DNA of 64,000 bases from Halioglobus sp. Lineage in GTDB: Bacteria > Pseudomonadota > Gammaproteobacteria > Pseudomonadales > Halieaceae. Within the stretch, counting starts at the first letter, position 1; each line of letters starts with the position of its first letter. This document shows positions 16,964 through 26,590 of this stretch, piece after piece. The DNA lies in NCBI GenBank assembly GCA_029246385.1, contig JAQWNG010000025.1:310001-374000 (forward strand). Direction: 5' to 3'. A program made the translations under genes and the position numbers. The notes below the pieces were generated by a model that made no database searches, was not told the DNA's origin, and saw only the letters and a program-made list of their open reading frames with translations.

Positions 16964-17588
16964 TACAAATCCTTGTCTAATCGCTGAGGTCGTGCCGCGA
17001 TCTACAGTTACGGTTAAAGAGCGGCTAGTAAGATGTTAGTGTACGACAGGTAACGAGTTTCAGATCAGTTACGATTTAGTAACTATTTGGGTATTATCGT
17101 AACATGTTGATTTTTTTAGACCAAAAGATATTATAACTAATTGAATAATATGAATTATTTAGGTTATTGGGTGATAGCTCTTGAGCCTCTATTAACGATT
17201 TTTAATGTCTCTATTGGTAACGCTATCGGGTTAGGAGGTGGCATTGACGCTCGGCACCGTTGGGCGGTGGAGGCTTGATTGTGGTGGCCAGCGGGCCGTG
17301 TCGCAAGGTCCCTCGTGATATGACAACGACCTCACAACATTGTCCTGTCCCGTATGGCCGTGGTTCGGTTAGTTACGCTGGTCTGTGGCGAAGTAAGATA
17401 TTGCGACTGACTGGGGGCAACACACGGCAGCTGTAGTATACTCGCCGCCACGTTGGATTGGAGCGTGGCAGGCTTGATTTTGCCCTAATAAAATGGCAGT
17501 GGCCATTACACGGGGAGCCCTGAAGCGTGCGATGAATTTTGGTGGGTATAAATATGCTGTGCACCCTGAATGAATTGAGAAGACTGGC
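16964..17588. other. 625-bp gap between divergent genes; AT-rich left half, no gene seen
   Basis: The left half (to about 17230) is AT-rich and holds five GTTAC/GTAAC pentamers in under 100 bp: 17007-17012, 17050-17055, 17068-17073, 17079-17083 and 17098-17103, two of them forming GTTAC-N6-GTAAC. The right half (17240-17588) is of normal composition, with a TATACT hexamer near 17438 as a possible -10 for the acyltransferase gene, and no open frame with coding character. Nothing else is recognisable. Confidence 0.5.
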
Positions 17589-18752
17589 TTGAGCGATCCT
17601 TTTGCAGATATCCGACCCTATAGAGATGCAGAGGTAGCGGTCGTCCTGTCGCGCTTGCTCGATAACTCGGAGTTTTTGGCCGCATTAGCAGCGTATCGGT
17701 TGGGTCGGCTAGCCTCTCTTATGCCCAATCTGATGCGCTCATTAGTGCGGTATCGGCTGGCGAGTGAGGTGCGCGGAGTGGCGGACGTAAGGTCGATGCA
17801 AGTTATTATTGAGCGCTATATGACGCGGATGATTGAAGGTGCCACCAGCGGATTCAGCGTATCGGGATTGGAACAGCTTAAGCCTGTGCGGCCTCACTTG
17901 TACATGAGTAATCACCGTGATATTGCGATGGATCCTGCGTTTACCAATTACGCTCTTCATCATGGTGGCTATGAGACTGCGCGGATTGCTATCGGTGACA
18001 ATTTGCTCAGCAAGCCCTGGGTTTCAGACTTAATGCGGTTAAACAAAAGCTTTATTGTCAGACGCTCTGTCAATGGCCCGCGAGAACTGTTGGCCGCCTC
18101 TAAACTGTTGGCCAACTATATTCGGCACTCGCTGCTGTTGGAGAACTCGGCGGTTTGGATTGCTCAGCGAGAAGGGCGAGCAAAGGACGGCATTGACCGC
18201 ACCGAGCCGGTGGTTATAAAGATGTTATCGATGAGTCGTGACAAAAGTAAGTGTGACTTTGGTGCGCATATCGAGGGTTTAGGTATTGTGCCGGTGGCCA
18301 TCTCCTATGAACTTGACCCCTGTGATGCCATGAAGGCCAAAGAATTATTTGAGAAGGCAACCAAGGGCTGTTACGAGAAAGCCGAACAGGAGGACATCGC
18401 TTCGATTGCTAAGGGCATCGCTGGCGACAAGGGCCGCGTTCATGTTTCTTTTGGCACCCCCTTGGGCTGCAACCTAAATACTCCGGATGCGGTTGCAAAC
18501 GAGGTTGATAGACAAATCATCACCGAGTATTGCCTGCACCCTACCAATCTCTATGCTTACAGTCGGCTATATGGAAGCGATGCTCTTATTGCAACTGGGT
18601 TCCGTGTTGAGGAAGGAAGCTACAGCGAGGCGGCTTTTGATGCCCGCATCGCGGCAATGCCGGCAGCACATCGTCCCTTTGCACTCGGTATATATGCCAA
18701 CGCGGTGGTCAGAAAACTGGCGCTCGCCGAAAATTTGCCGACGCCTTGCTGA
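17589..18752 (+). CDS. PlsB/PlsC-type glycerolipid acyltransferase
   Basis: A 387-residue acyltransferase. The catalytic HX4D motif is in MSNHRDIAMDPAF, with H109 and D114. WIAQREGRAKDGIDRTEP (about 174-191) is the downstream substrate-binding motif (R-E-G-x-x-x-D). Members transfer acyl groups to glycerol-3-phosphate or lysophosphatidate at the inner membrane. TTG 17589 is used as the start, with GAGAAGA about 6 bases upstream. The end overlaps the dinG start by 7 bp, so the two are translationally coupled. The exact acceptor is uncertain. Confidence 0.8.
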   Translation: MSDPFADIRPYRDAEVAVVLSRLLDNSEFLAALAAYRLGRLASLMPNLMRSLVRYRLASEVRGVADVRSMQVIIERYMTRMIEGATSGFSVSGLEQLKPVRPHLYMSNHRDIAMDPAFTNYALHHGGYETARIAIGDNLLSKPWVSDLMRLNKSFIVRRSVNGPRELLAASKLLANYIRHSLLLENSAVWIAQREGRAKDGIDRTEPVVIKMLSMSRDKSKCDFGAHIEGLGIVPVAISYELDPCDAMKAKELFEKATKGCYEKAEQEDIASIAKGIAGDKGRVHVSFGTPLGCNLNTPDAVANEVDRQIITEYCLHPTNLYAYSRLYGSDALIATGFRVEEGSYSEAAFDARIAAMPAAHRPFALGIYANAVVRKLALAENLPTPC

Positions 18753-20872
18753 ACGAAGATACAAAAGACTGTATTCGCGAGGCATACAACGCGATCGTGG
18801 AGAGTAAATCTTTGACTCCGCGTTGGGGTCAGCGGCAGATGATCGCGGAAATCGCTAATACATTATCTCGCATTCCCGCCGCGGGAGAAAGCGATAGAGG
18901 TCTGCCTGCCGTTTGTGTCATTGAGGCCGGCACTGGGACTGGTAAAACGATTGCCTATGCTGTTGCAGCGATCACGATGGCTCGTGCTCTTGGTAAGCGA
19001 CTGGTGGTTGCTACCGCGACAATTGCCCTGCAGGAACAGTTCGTCAACAAAGACTTGCCGGACATTCGCGAAAGCAGCGGCATGGACTTTAGCTTTGCCC
19101 TAGCAAAGGGGCGGCGACGCTATGTCTGCCTATCAAAGCTTGACCGAATGATGGCAGATAGTCAGGGCGAGGCATCTCTGATACCGCTTTACCCTGACGG
19201 ATTTAGTGCGCCACTCTTGGTAGAGGCTTTACCCACTTACGATGCCATGCTCGATGCTTTGGGTCGAGGGGAGTGGGATGGTGACAGGGACAACTGGCCC
19301 GATAGTATTGAGGAGCAAGTCTGGTTTGGTGTAACAACAGATCACAGTCAATGCAGTGGTCGGCGTTGCCCCAATATCAGTCAATGCAGCTTTTTTCATG
19401 CCCGAGACGCGTTGCAAAGCGCAGATATTATCGTTACTAATCATGATCTTGTCCTTTCGGATCTTGCTCTTGGGGGTGGCGCGATATTATCACCTCCGGA
19501 AGAAAGTATTTATGTGTTCGACGAGGGCCACCATCTTCCCGATAAAGCGTTATCACATTTTGCTAGTTTCTGCCGGTTGCACACCACCATAGTGTGGCTC
19601 CAGGACAGTGCGAAGTCACTGGCGCATTCAGCAAGTTCGTTGACAGCGATTGACGGAACGCAGAAGTTGTTGCAGGCCTTGCCGGCAGAAATGGAGCAGA
19701 CTGTTGCTGCGCTGCAGGTAGCGGAGCAGGTCGTAGCAGACCTGTTTGAAGACGCTGAATTCGATGCCAGGCGGGATGACCAGCAATTGCGCTTAGCGCA
19801 CGGACTGGTGCCCGCGAGTTTGCTCCCCATAGCCGCAGAACTTGTAGGTCAATTTCAAAAATTGAGTAGTGCTCTCTCACGTTTAGAAGCGATACTTGAA
19901 GAGGCGCTGGATGATGACTTTGTCAGTTTAGATAAATCGGAAATAGACACCTGGCACATTAACGTTGGCGGCATGCTAGGCCGTGCAGAGGCTGCCCTCA
20001 CCTTGTGGCTGGAGTATGCGGTCAGTGGCGAAGGCGAGTTGCCGCCAAAGGCACGCTGGATAACGCAGATGAATAACGTGGGGCAGCCGGGGTTTGAGCT
20101 GCGCTGCAGTCCAGTCCTGGCAGCGGAGATCTTGCAAGACTGTCTATGGTCAAAGGCCGCCGGTGTTATTGTGACCTCGGCGACCATTACCGCGCTCAAT
20201 TCATTTGATCGCTTCAAGCTCCATTCTGGCGCGCCATCGGACGCTAATTATAAAGCAGTGGCCAGCCCTTTTAATTATGCCAGCGCCACGTTTATTGTAC
20301 CCGCCATGGACTGCGACCCCGGCGAGGCACAGGCTCATACGGAGGCCCTTATTGAGCGCTTTCCACATATCTTGGATCACAGTGAAGGTAGTCTGGTCCT
20401 GTTTTCCTCGCGGCGACAAATGCAGGATGTTTATCAAGGGGTCAGCGGAGAGTTAAGTGGTCGAATATTGATGCAGGGGGATTACAGTAAGCAGGAAATT
20501 TTGCGTCGACATAAAGACGCGATCGATGGCGGGCGTGGTAGCGTCATCTTTGGTTTGGCGAGTTTTGCGGAAGGAGTGGATTTGCCCGGAGACTACTGCC
20601 GCCACGTGGTGATAGCTAAGATTCCTTTTGCTGTGCCAGACAGCCCGTTGGAGGCAGCCCTAGCAGAGTGGGTAGAAGCGCAAGGCCGCAACGCATTTAT
20701 GGAAATTAGTGTTCCCGACGCAGCACTGCGTCTGGTTCAAGCCAGCGGTAGACTGCTGCGCACGGAACAGGACAGTGGCCGAGTGACGTTGATGGATCGA
20801 CGTATTCTGACCCGGCGTTACGGCCGCGACATTCTGGATTCGCTGCCGCCGTTTAAGCGTCAATTGGGCTGA
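18746..20872 (+). CDS. dinG: ATP-dependent DNA helicase DinG (XPD-like)
   Basis: A 708-residue superfamily 2 helicase. Walker A is GTGTGKT (62-68) and the Walker B box is DEGH (259-262). Four cysteines between them, C128, C203, C208 and C214, match the iron-sulfur cluster of DinG/XPD helicases. The C-terminal helicase region has GLASFAEGVDLPGD and the QASGRLLRTEQDSGRV motif VI. DinG unwinds 5'-3' and resolves R-loops and G-quadruplexes at stalled forks. Start TTG 18746 overlaps the acyltransferase by 7 bp. In E. coli dinG is SOS-induced; I see no LexA box here. Convergent with a molybdoenzyme with 10 bp between. Confidence 0.92.
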   Translation: MLNEDTKDCIREAYNAIVESKSLTPRWGQRQMIAEIANTLSRIPAAGESDRGLPAVCVIEAGTGTGKTIAYAVAAITMARALGKRLVVATATIALQEQFVNKDLPDIRESSGMDFSFALAKGRRRYVCLSKLDRMMADSQGEASLIPLYPDGFSAPLLVEALPTYDAMLDALGRGEWDGDRDNWPDSIEEQVWFGVTTDHSQCSGRRCPNISQCSFFHARDALQSADIIVTNHDLVLSDLALGGGAILSPPEESIYVFDEGHHLPDKALSHFASFCRLHTTIVWLQDSAKSLAHSASSLTAIDGTQKLLQALPAEMEQTVAALQVAEQVVADLFEDAEFDARRDDQQLRLAHGLVPASLLPIAAELVGQFQKLSSALSRLEAILEEALDDDFVSLDKSEIDTWHINVGGMLGRAEAALTLWLEYAVSGEGELPPKARWITQMNNVGQPGFELRCSPVLAAEILQDCLWSKAAGVIVTSATITALNSFDRFKLHSGAPSDANYKAVASPFNYASATFIVPAMDCDPGEAQAHTEALIERFPHILDHSEGSLVLFSSRRQMQDVYQGVSGELSGRILMQGDYSKQEILRRHKDAIDGGRGSVIFGLASFAEGVDLPGDYCRHVVIAKIPFAVPDSPLEAALAEWVEAQGRNAFMEISVPDAALRLVQASGRLLRTEQDSGRVTLMDRRILTRRYGRDILDSLPPFKRQLG

Positions 20873-20882
20873 GCTGGAACTT

Positions 20883-23132
20883 TCAGACGGCAAATAGTTT
20901 TACTGGCACGCCATTGACCAAACAGGTACTTGACGCCTCGTCCAGTGACTCATCGATTAAGTTGTTGCAGCTTATGCCGGGTGAAATAGACAAAGCGTTA
21001 CTTTGCTTTGACGCCTGATAAACATGTCCGAAACCGTGCGGAATACTCACCACGCCCGGCATCATCTCGTCAGATATTTCTATCGGTATTACCGCCTCTC
21101 CTACACTCGAAACTACCCTTACATCTGCCTCATGTGTGAGTCCTAGACGCTCCGCATCGGCCGGATTGACTTTTGCAGTGCACCGGTTACTGCCGCGCAC
21201 ATACGGCTTTAGATTGTGCAGCCAGGAGTTCATGTCGCGGACATGGCGGCGACCGATGAGCAGCATATCATTACTACTGTCGGCCTCTAGGTTCTGTCCC
21301 GAGCGTTCTACAAATCGTTGCTGCAGACGAGGCAAATCATTGGCAAAGGCTTCATGCATTAAATCCATGCGCTTGCTCGGCGTGCGCAACATTCCGGGAA
21401 GCCGCTGTTGCAATGGCCCAAGATCCATTGAGGCTTGAGGGTGATCCTTAATCGCCTGTAATGATATACCTTCACGGTGTCCGAATTGATCGCCATAAGG
21501 CCCGCTTCGAATCATTAGATCAGCGAAGCGCTCTGGAGATGAGTCGCCGCTAACCTGTTCATTGATCGTATCGGCGCTAAGTGAATAACCGTGTTCCTCC
21601 GCCCGTTTTACGACCATGTCGACCATACCCTGGTAAATAAAGCCATCCATCTCGTCGCGACTCAGGCCTGACATGCGCGCGGCCAGTTCTAAGATGATTT
21701 CGCCAAGATCTTTAAGGCCAGGCGCGGGCTCAAAAGTCTTAGGCGAAAAAGATAGATAGTTTCTAGTGGTGAAGTTCTGGAAGGTGACATCAATATTACT
21801 GTGCTCGGGGTGAACAGTGCTGGGCAGGATTATGTCAGCCTGACTCGTTGTTTCATTGATATAGATATCCAGCGCCACCATAAAATCGAGTGTGTCCAAG
21901 GCCGTGTGGATTTTGTCGCCTCGCGGAACAGACAGTACTGGGTTGCCGCAGATTGTTAATAACCCGCGCACCTCATTGCCGGTGGCGGTAATTTCTTCAG
22001 CCATCAGCGATGCTGGAAGCTCGCCGCAGGTTTCAGGTACTCCTCGCACCTTAGAATGCCAGCGTCCATAGGGTTTAACGTCGCCGGCGCCGCCGGGCCC
22101 GGAACCACCCGTGGGTGCTGTGGCCAGCATCATGCCGCCCTCGCGGTCGAAATTGCCAGTCAGCAGGCTGATGACCATTAGCATCCAATGCGATGCCAGG
22201 CCAAATTCCTGCGTACACAGTCCGATGCGACCGTAAAGCGCCGCTGTTTCTGCCGCATAGTAATCTGTGACTAATTGCCGCAGCGTTTGAGCCGGAATAC
22301 CGGTCAAAGAAGCTGTACTTTCTGGTGTGTAACGGGCTACCGCAGCCTTCAGTCCATCAACGTTATCGATATAATCTGATAAATGTCCCAGGCGTATGTC
22401 ATTTCTTTCAAACAGCGTGTTTGCAAAGGCCATCAAGAAGTAGGCATCGGTGCCAGGCTTGATAAAAAGATGCTGATCTGCCGCTTCTGCAGTTGCGGTG
22501 CGACGTGGATCAATGACCACACACTTGCCGCCGCGCTGTTGAATATCCAGCATGGCACCTTTAACATTTGGTGTGCCCAGAATGCTCCCCTGAGAGACAA
22601 GGGGGTTTGCCCCCATGCAAATAAACATATCAGTCCGCGACAAGTCTGGAACGGGGAACAACCACTCGTGACCAATTAAGCCCCAGCAGACTCGCTGCTG
22701 CGGCATTTGATCGACTGTGCCGGCAGAGAAAAAACGTTCTGTGCCAATTGCAGTCATCAGTGCTTGTAGGTAGACGCCCGCGGCAAAGTCATGCCCGAGT
22801 GGATTGCCGACATAAATAGACAGTGCATCTTTGCCATGTGTGTTGCGAATGTGGGAGAACTTCGCCGCTATGGTATCAAGCGCTTCATCCCATGAGATTT
22901 CCTGCCACCCATCTATGGTTTTTTTTACCGGGTGGCGCAATCGCTCGGTATCTTCATAGATATAGTTGAAGGCCTGTGACTTCGCGCAGACATAGCCTTT
23001 TGATCGGTGATCGTCAGGGTCGCCTTTGATAGACACGATTTTATTTTGATCTCGATCCACTTGCATGATGAGCCCACAGCAGGCCTCGCAAGTAGGACAA
23101 ATTCTTCGCAGAGTTTCAATGTTGTTGGACAT
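20883..23132 (-). CDS. Molybdopterin oxidoreductase, DMSO-reductase superfamily (first of a divergent pair)
   Basis: A 749-residue catalytic subunit. The N-terminal [4Fe-4S] ligands are C12, C15, C19 and C49 (ICPTCEACCG and GYVCAKSQAF). The molybdopterin domains contain ICMGANPLVSQGS, VIDPRRTATA and LLTGNFDREGGMML, and the C-terminal cap carries NPADAERLG and SIPHGFGHVYQ. There is no Tat signal, so it is probably cytoplasmic. No Cys or selenocysteine is evident at the usual metal-ligand region after GANP; Ser or another ligand is possible. No electron-transfer subunit is adjacent. The substrate is unknown. It is 34 bp downstream of the TetR gene on the same strand. Confidence 0.85.
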   Translation of the reverse strand: MSNNIETLRRICPTCEACCGLIMQVDRDQNKIVSIKGDPDDHRSKGYVCAKSQAFNYIYEDTERLRHPVKKTIDGWQEISWDEALDTIAAKFSHIRNTHGKDALSIYVGNPLGHDFAAGVYLQALMTAIGTERFFSAGTVDQMPQQRVCWGLIGHEWLFPVPDLSRTDMFICMGANPLVSQGSILGTPNVKGAMLDIQQRGGKCVVIDPRRTATAEAADQHLFIKPGTDAYFLMAFANTLFERNDIRLGHLSDYIDNVDGLKAAVARYTPESTASLTGIPAQTLRQLVTDYYAAETAALYGRIGLCTQEFGLASHWMLMVISLLTGNFDREGGMMLATAPTGGSGPGGAGDVKPYGRWHSKVRGVPETCGELPASLMAEEITATGNEVRGLLTICGNPVLSVPRGDKIHTALDTLDFMVALDIYINETTSQADIILPSTVHPEHSNIDVTFQNFTTRNYLSFSPKTFEPAPGLKDLGEIILELAARMSGLSRDEMDGFIYQGMVDMVVKRAEEHGYSLSADTINEQVSGDSSPERFADLMIRSGPYGDQFGHREGISLQAIKDHPQASMDLGPLQQRLPGMLRTPSKRMDLMHEAFANDLPRLQQRFVERSGQNLEADSSNDMLLIGRRHVRDMNSWLHNLKPYVRGSNRCTAKVNPADAERLGLTHEADVRVVSSVGEAVIPIEISDEMMPGVVSIPHGFGHVYQASKQSNALSISPGISCNNLIDESLDEASSTCLVNGVPVKLFAV

Positions 23133-23166
23133 CTTTATTCCTTTTTATATTTTTAGCGGTACCGGC

Positions 23167-23790
23167 TTACAGCAAGAGTTGTTCCATAACAAAAGCTAGC
23201 AGACTGTGCCCGTCTGGCGGGGAGTTTTCCAGCACTAGCTCGATACGGCGGGTGTCTTCGGCGCTTAAGTGCTGCAACTCAGGTGTGACTAAGGCGGTAA
23301 TATTGTCGCCATACGCTTGGCTTAAAATACAATCTATAACAATAGCCTGGCTTAATATTGAAGACATGCTGCTTAATTGCTCGTCTTCGAGACCGGCTTG
23401 CTCGAGTGCGCCTACCAGTTGTGCCTGTATGCGCAACCACTGGCTGGAAACCTGCTGGCTTTCACCGACTAATCTAGCGATTTGCGGGTATAGGCTGAAG
23501 TGAGTCTGTACCTGCGATACCCACTGTTTGACTTTGCCTTGCCATTCAGGGGCCGTTAGTTGCAATGTCAGCCTAGCTAGAACCAGCTCAGACACACTTA
23601 ATAACAGATCATCGCGGCTTTTTATATGTGTGTACAGGGACATAGGTGCAACGCCCAATTCTCGGGCTACACCGTTTACGGACACCTCTGAGATACCACT
23701 TTCCAGTAGGTTCAAGGCCGCCAAAAGGACTTGCTCACGCGACAGCAATGCTGGCCGACCCCGCTTTACAAGTGCTGCGTTATCGTCCAT
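23167..23790 (-). CDS. TetR-family regulator between two molybdoenzymes
   Basis: The open frame extends to 24015, but that would overlap the divergent gene. I place the start at ATG 23790 (MDDNAALVKRGRP), preceded by AGAGGGA at ideal spacing, giving 207 residues. The helix-turn-helix is SREQVLLAALNLLESG then VNGVARELGVAPMSLYTHIK. The rest is a TetR_C-type ligand domain. It shares a 124-bp divergent region with the molybdoenzyme at 23915, and that region holds a palindrome suited to a TetR operator. The first molybdoenzyme follows 34 bp downstream, so the regulator probably controls both. Confidence 0.87.
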   Translation of the reverse strand: MDDNAALVKRGRPALLSREQVLLAALNLLESGISEVSVNGVARELGVAPMSLYTHIKSRDDLLLSVSELVLARLTLQLTAPEWQGKVKQWVSQVQTHFSLYPQIARLVGESQQVSSQWLRIQAQLVGALEQAGLEDEQLSSMSSILSQAIVIDCILSQAYGDNITALVTPELQHLSAEDTRRIELVLENSPPDGHSLLAFVMEQLLL

Positions 23791-23825
23791 CAATTCCCTC
23801 TGGCTTGCCGCCATTTCGCTGCCGC

Positions 23826-23854
23826 TTGATTTAGCGTATAGCATACGGTAATGT
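23826..23854 (+). promoter_or_regulatory. Promoter with TetR-type operator in the spacer
   Basis: TTGATT (23826-23831), a 17-bp spacer and TAATGT (23849-23854) form a plausible promoter for the 23915 molybdoenzyme. The spacer is filled by the palindrome CGTAT-AGC-ATACG (23835-23847), which extends with one mismatch to TTA...TAA over 23831-23851. A repressor bound here would block the -35/-10 region, the classic TetR arrangement. It lies 41-61 bp upstream of the regulator's own start. Confidence 0.55.
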
Positions 23855-23914
23855 CCCAAAAACGCACTGTCAAGCGTTCTTAACATCGTCGGCCCTATAT
23901 TGAGGATGCTAAAA

Positions 23915-26116
23915 ATGGTCACTACAAAACGTACGTTTTGTTCTCTATGTGAATCTTTCTGCGGTCTGGAGGTGGACGTAGAAAACAACAAAATTGTCGA
24001 CATACGGCCAGACAACGACCATGTTGTTAGCCAAGGTTATGCCTGCGTTAAGGGTACCAAATTTGATTCGGTGCAACACAGCCCAGACCGCATAACAGAA
24101 CCACAGAAACGTGTCGGCAATAAATGGCAGTCTATTAGCTGGGAACAAGCTTTAACAGAAATTGCTAATAAAATGGCAAGACTTAAACGAGACCACGGAG
24201 CGCAATCCGTCAGCCACTTCGTTGGGGCTCCCGGTGGCGCAAATTTATTGGCACCGATATTTAGAGGAGAGCTCTTTAAAGGGCTCGGTTCTAATCGTAT
24301 GTACGGTACAGGTACCTGCGACACCATGAACAAATTCCGCGTCAACGGTGATATGTATGGCTCACCAATGCGGCTGGCTTATCCTGACGTTGATCACACC
24401 GAGTTTATGATGGTCCTTGGGGCTAATCCCCTTATTTCTGGTAATACGCTTTATCACCTGCCTCGTTCGCGTGAACGTTTTGGCGATGTGATTGAACGCG
24501 GAGGGCGAGTCGTATTTATTAATCCCCGAAGAATTGAGAGCGCTGGTAACGCCGAACACCTATTTATCCGCCCCGATACCGACGTCTACTTTTTGGCGGC
24601 GTTCTGCAATGAAATTATTCAGCGCGATGCGGTGGCGCATGAGCGAATCGACAGGACGATGAAGAACTTCAACGCACTAAAACAGACCGTATCGCCATGG
24701 ACGCCAGAGCGACAGGCAAAGGTCACAGGTATTCCCGCGTCTGCCCTGATCGACCTCGTAGACAGCTATGTGAGTGCTGGCGCTGCGGCACTGAATATGG
24801 CGACCGGCGTTAATCAGGGTCGCAGCGGCACACTGTGCTATTGGCTGCTGGAGTCGATCAGTGCTATTTCGGGTAATTTTGACCGCAAAGGCGGTAATTT
24901 GATTGGTGAGGGCATTATTGATTTTGCGAGCCAAGCAAAAGACGACCCTCAAATGAATTTGGGATTTCACCGTGAAGATGATCTTCCTACTGTCAGTGGA
25001 CAGCAGGCTGCCGGTATGGTCGCTGATGATATTCTCAATGGCTATGTGCGAGGTATGATTGTTGAGGCATCAAACCCTTTGCTCGCATGTGGCAATCCGG
25101 ACGGACGTTTGCAGCGAGCTATGGGCGAATTAGAGTTGCTGGTTAGCGTAGACTTATTTCGCAATGAAACTGGTAATCTGGCGCACTATATTTTACCCGC
25201 AACCACTTGGATGGAGCGTAGCGGTATGCCCTATGCCCTACAGTCGTTTGTCGGCTGTACAGCAACCCCTTATTTGTATGCATCAGGACCTGCATTGGAG
25301 CCGCCTCCCGGAGTGCGACATGAATGGTGGATCTATGTGCGCTTGGCTGACAAGCTGGGTGTCACGCTTTTCAACAATAAAATTATGAGTGGATTTCTCA
25401 AGCTGGCGGCAAAGTTGGCTTATACGCCATTTGAGTTTATCAAAGTACCGGAGCTGATGATCAACGGAATGCTGAAAAAGGCAGGCCAACCGGGTCTTAA
25501 AAGTATGCTGAAAAGCCATCCACATGGTATTCGTCTTCCTGATAACGAGGGCGATAATTTTCTCGGTACTGACAGGGTGTTAACAGAAGACGGTCTAGTT
25601 GATCTTGCGCCGCCCCCTTTTGTCGAACGATTTAACCATGCGATTGAGGGTTTATATCAAGAAGAGTTAAACGGCTTGGGAAAAATGAAATTGATTGGCA
25701 AACGAGAGGTAAAACGCATGAACAGTTCTTCTGCAAACTCACCCCGACTAGTGAAGGACAGTACTAATTATGCTTATATCAGCATTCAAGATGCCGATCG
25801 AATTGGCATTAACGCCTCGGAGCTCGTCGATGTCACATCGAAGTTCGGAACAATAACTATTCCGGCAAAAGTTACTGATGAAATGATGCCCGGTACCGTG
25901 GCTATTCCACAATGCTGGGGGCATACTAACGCGGATGGCTTGCGGCATGCGCAGCAGCATCCAGGAGTAAACTCTAACTTACTCGCAGGCGACGGTCGCG
26001 AGAATATCGAAGAGCTGTCTGGAATGTCTCACTTATCAGGTATTATCGTTGATGTTGTAAAATCGCGCTCTTCTATTGAAACCGTCAAGCGGCAGGACTC
26101 ACGGGGGTCTGTCTAG
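23915..26116 (+). CDS. Molybdopterin oxidoreductase, DMSO-reductase superfamily (second of a divergent pair)
   Basis: Start ATG 23915 (MVTTKRTFCS) has GAGG 9 bases upstream, giving 733 residues; upstream ATG and TTG codons lack such a site. [4Fe-4S] ligands are C9, C12, C16 and C44 (FCSLCESFCG and GYACVKGTKF). Further family stretches are MVLGANPLISGNTLY, VVFINPRRIESAG, ISGNFDRKGGNLI and ILPATTWMERSG. The C-terminal cap has SIQDADRIGI and AIPQCWGHTN. No Tat signal and no partner subunit are seen. It resembles the protein at 20883-23132 in plan but differs in most residues. The second half looks more A/T-rich than its neighbours. Substrate unknown. Confidence 0.85.
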   Translation: MVTTKRTFCSLCESFCGLEVDVENNKIVDIRPDNDHVVSQGYACVKGTKFDSVQHSPDRITEPQKRVGNKWQSISWEQALTEIANKMARLKRDHGAQSVSHFVGAPGGANLLAPIFRGELFKGLGSNRMYGTGTCDTMNKFRVNGDMYGSPMRLAYPDVDHTEFMMVLGANPLISGNTLYHLPRSRERFGDVIERGGRVVFINPRRIESAGNAEHLFIRPDTDVYFLAAFCNEIIQRDAVAHERIDRTMKNFNALKQTVSPWTPERQAKVTGIPASALIDLVDSYVSAGAAALNMATGVNQGRSGTLCYWLLESISAISGNFDRKGGNLIGEGIIDFASQAKDDPQMNLGFHREDDLPTVSGQQAAGMVADDILNGYVRGMIVEASNPLLACGNPDGRLQRAMGELELLVSVDLFRNETGNLAHYILPATTWMERSGMPYALQSFVGCTATPYLYASGPALEPPPGVRHEWWIYVRLADKLGVTLFNNKIMSGFLKLAAKLAYTPFEFIKVPELMINGMLKKAGQPGLKSMLKSHPHGIRLPDNEGDNFLGTDRVLTEDGLVDLAPPPFVERFNHAIEGLYQEELNGLGKMKLIGKREVKRMNSSSANSPRLVKDSTNYAYISIQDADRIGINASELVDVTSKFGTITIPAKVTDEMMPGTVAIPQCWGHTNADGLRHAQQHPGVNSNLLAGDGRENIEELSGMSHLSGIIVDVVKSRSSIETVKRQDSRGSV

Positions 26117-26278
26117 GTTGAAATGCAATAAATATCTGGCCAGTCTAGTCGACCGCTATGATCTGACGTTGCATGCGGCAAGCAGCATAATCTACACTAC
26201 GTACTAGCGATCCCAATCGACGCCAGTCACAGATACGTCGTCTCCGATTGAAGCGCTTCTCCGTATCTTTGAGGTAAG

Positions 26279-26590
26279 ATGGATAGCCAAATAGCTGAGC
26301 TACTGATTGATATCGAAGCGCAGCTGCGGCAGCTTGGGCAGTGGGAAAAAGAGGCTCCTGAGGCCGATGCCCTTGCTTCGACTCTGCCTTTTTGTGTCGA
26401 TACGCTGCGCCTGCCGCAGTGGCTGCAGTTTGTTTTTTTACCCACGCTTTACCTGATGCTGGAGGAAGCGCAAGAGCTGCCTCATGGCTGTGGTATTGCG
26501 CCGATGGCAGAAGAATACTTTCGCGGTACGGGGCTTTTGAGTGCCGAATTAGTAGCCACCTTACTGAAGGTGGATGAGCTGTTATCCTAG
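26279..26590 (+). CDS. yqcC: YqcC family protein
   Basis: A 103-residue protein matching the YqcC (DUF446) family as I remember it: an N-terminal helix, then STLPFCVDTLRLPQWLQFVFLPTLYLMLE, the analogue of the PFFMDTMxxxEWLQW core of E. coli YqcC, and a C-terminal helical end with GIAPMAEEYF. The function is not established; in E. coli it neighbours the tRNA pseudouridine synthase truC. GAGG lies 5 bases upstream of ATG 26279. The gap of 162 bp before it holds nothing recognisable. Confidence 0.85.
   Translation: MDSQIAELLIDIEAQLRQLGQWEKEAPEADALASTLPFCVDTLRLPQWLQFVFLPTLYLMLEEAQELPHGCGIAPMAEEYFRGTGLLSAELVATLLKVDELLS

Noticed and set aside
19510-20217. Antisense frames of 105-120 codons in dinG
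   Set aside because: They have no ribosome sites and lie inside a helicase with all motifs in frame.
23791-24015. Longer start for the TetR gene
   Set aside because: It would overlap the divergent molybdoenzyme and run through the promoter and palindrome; ATG 23790 has AGAGGGA at good spacing.
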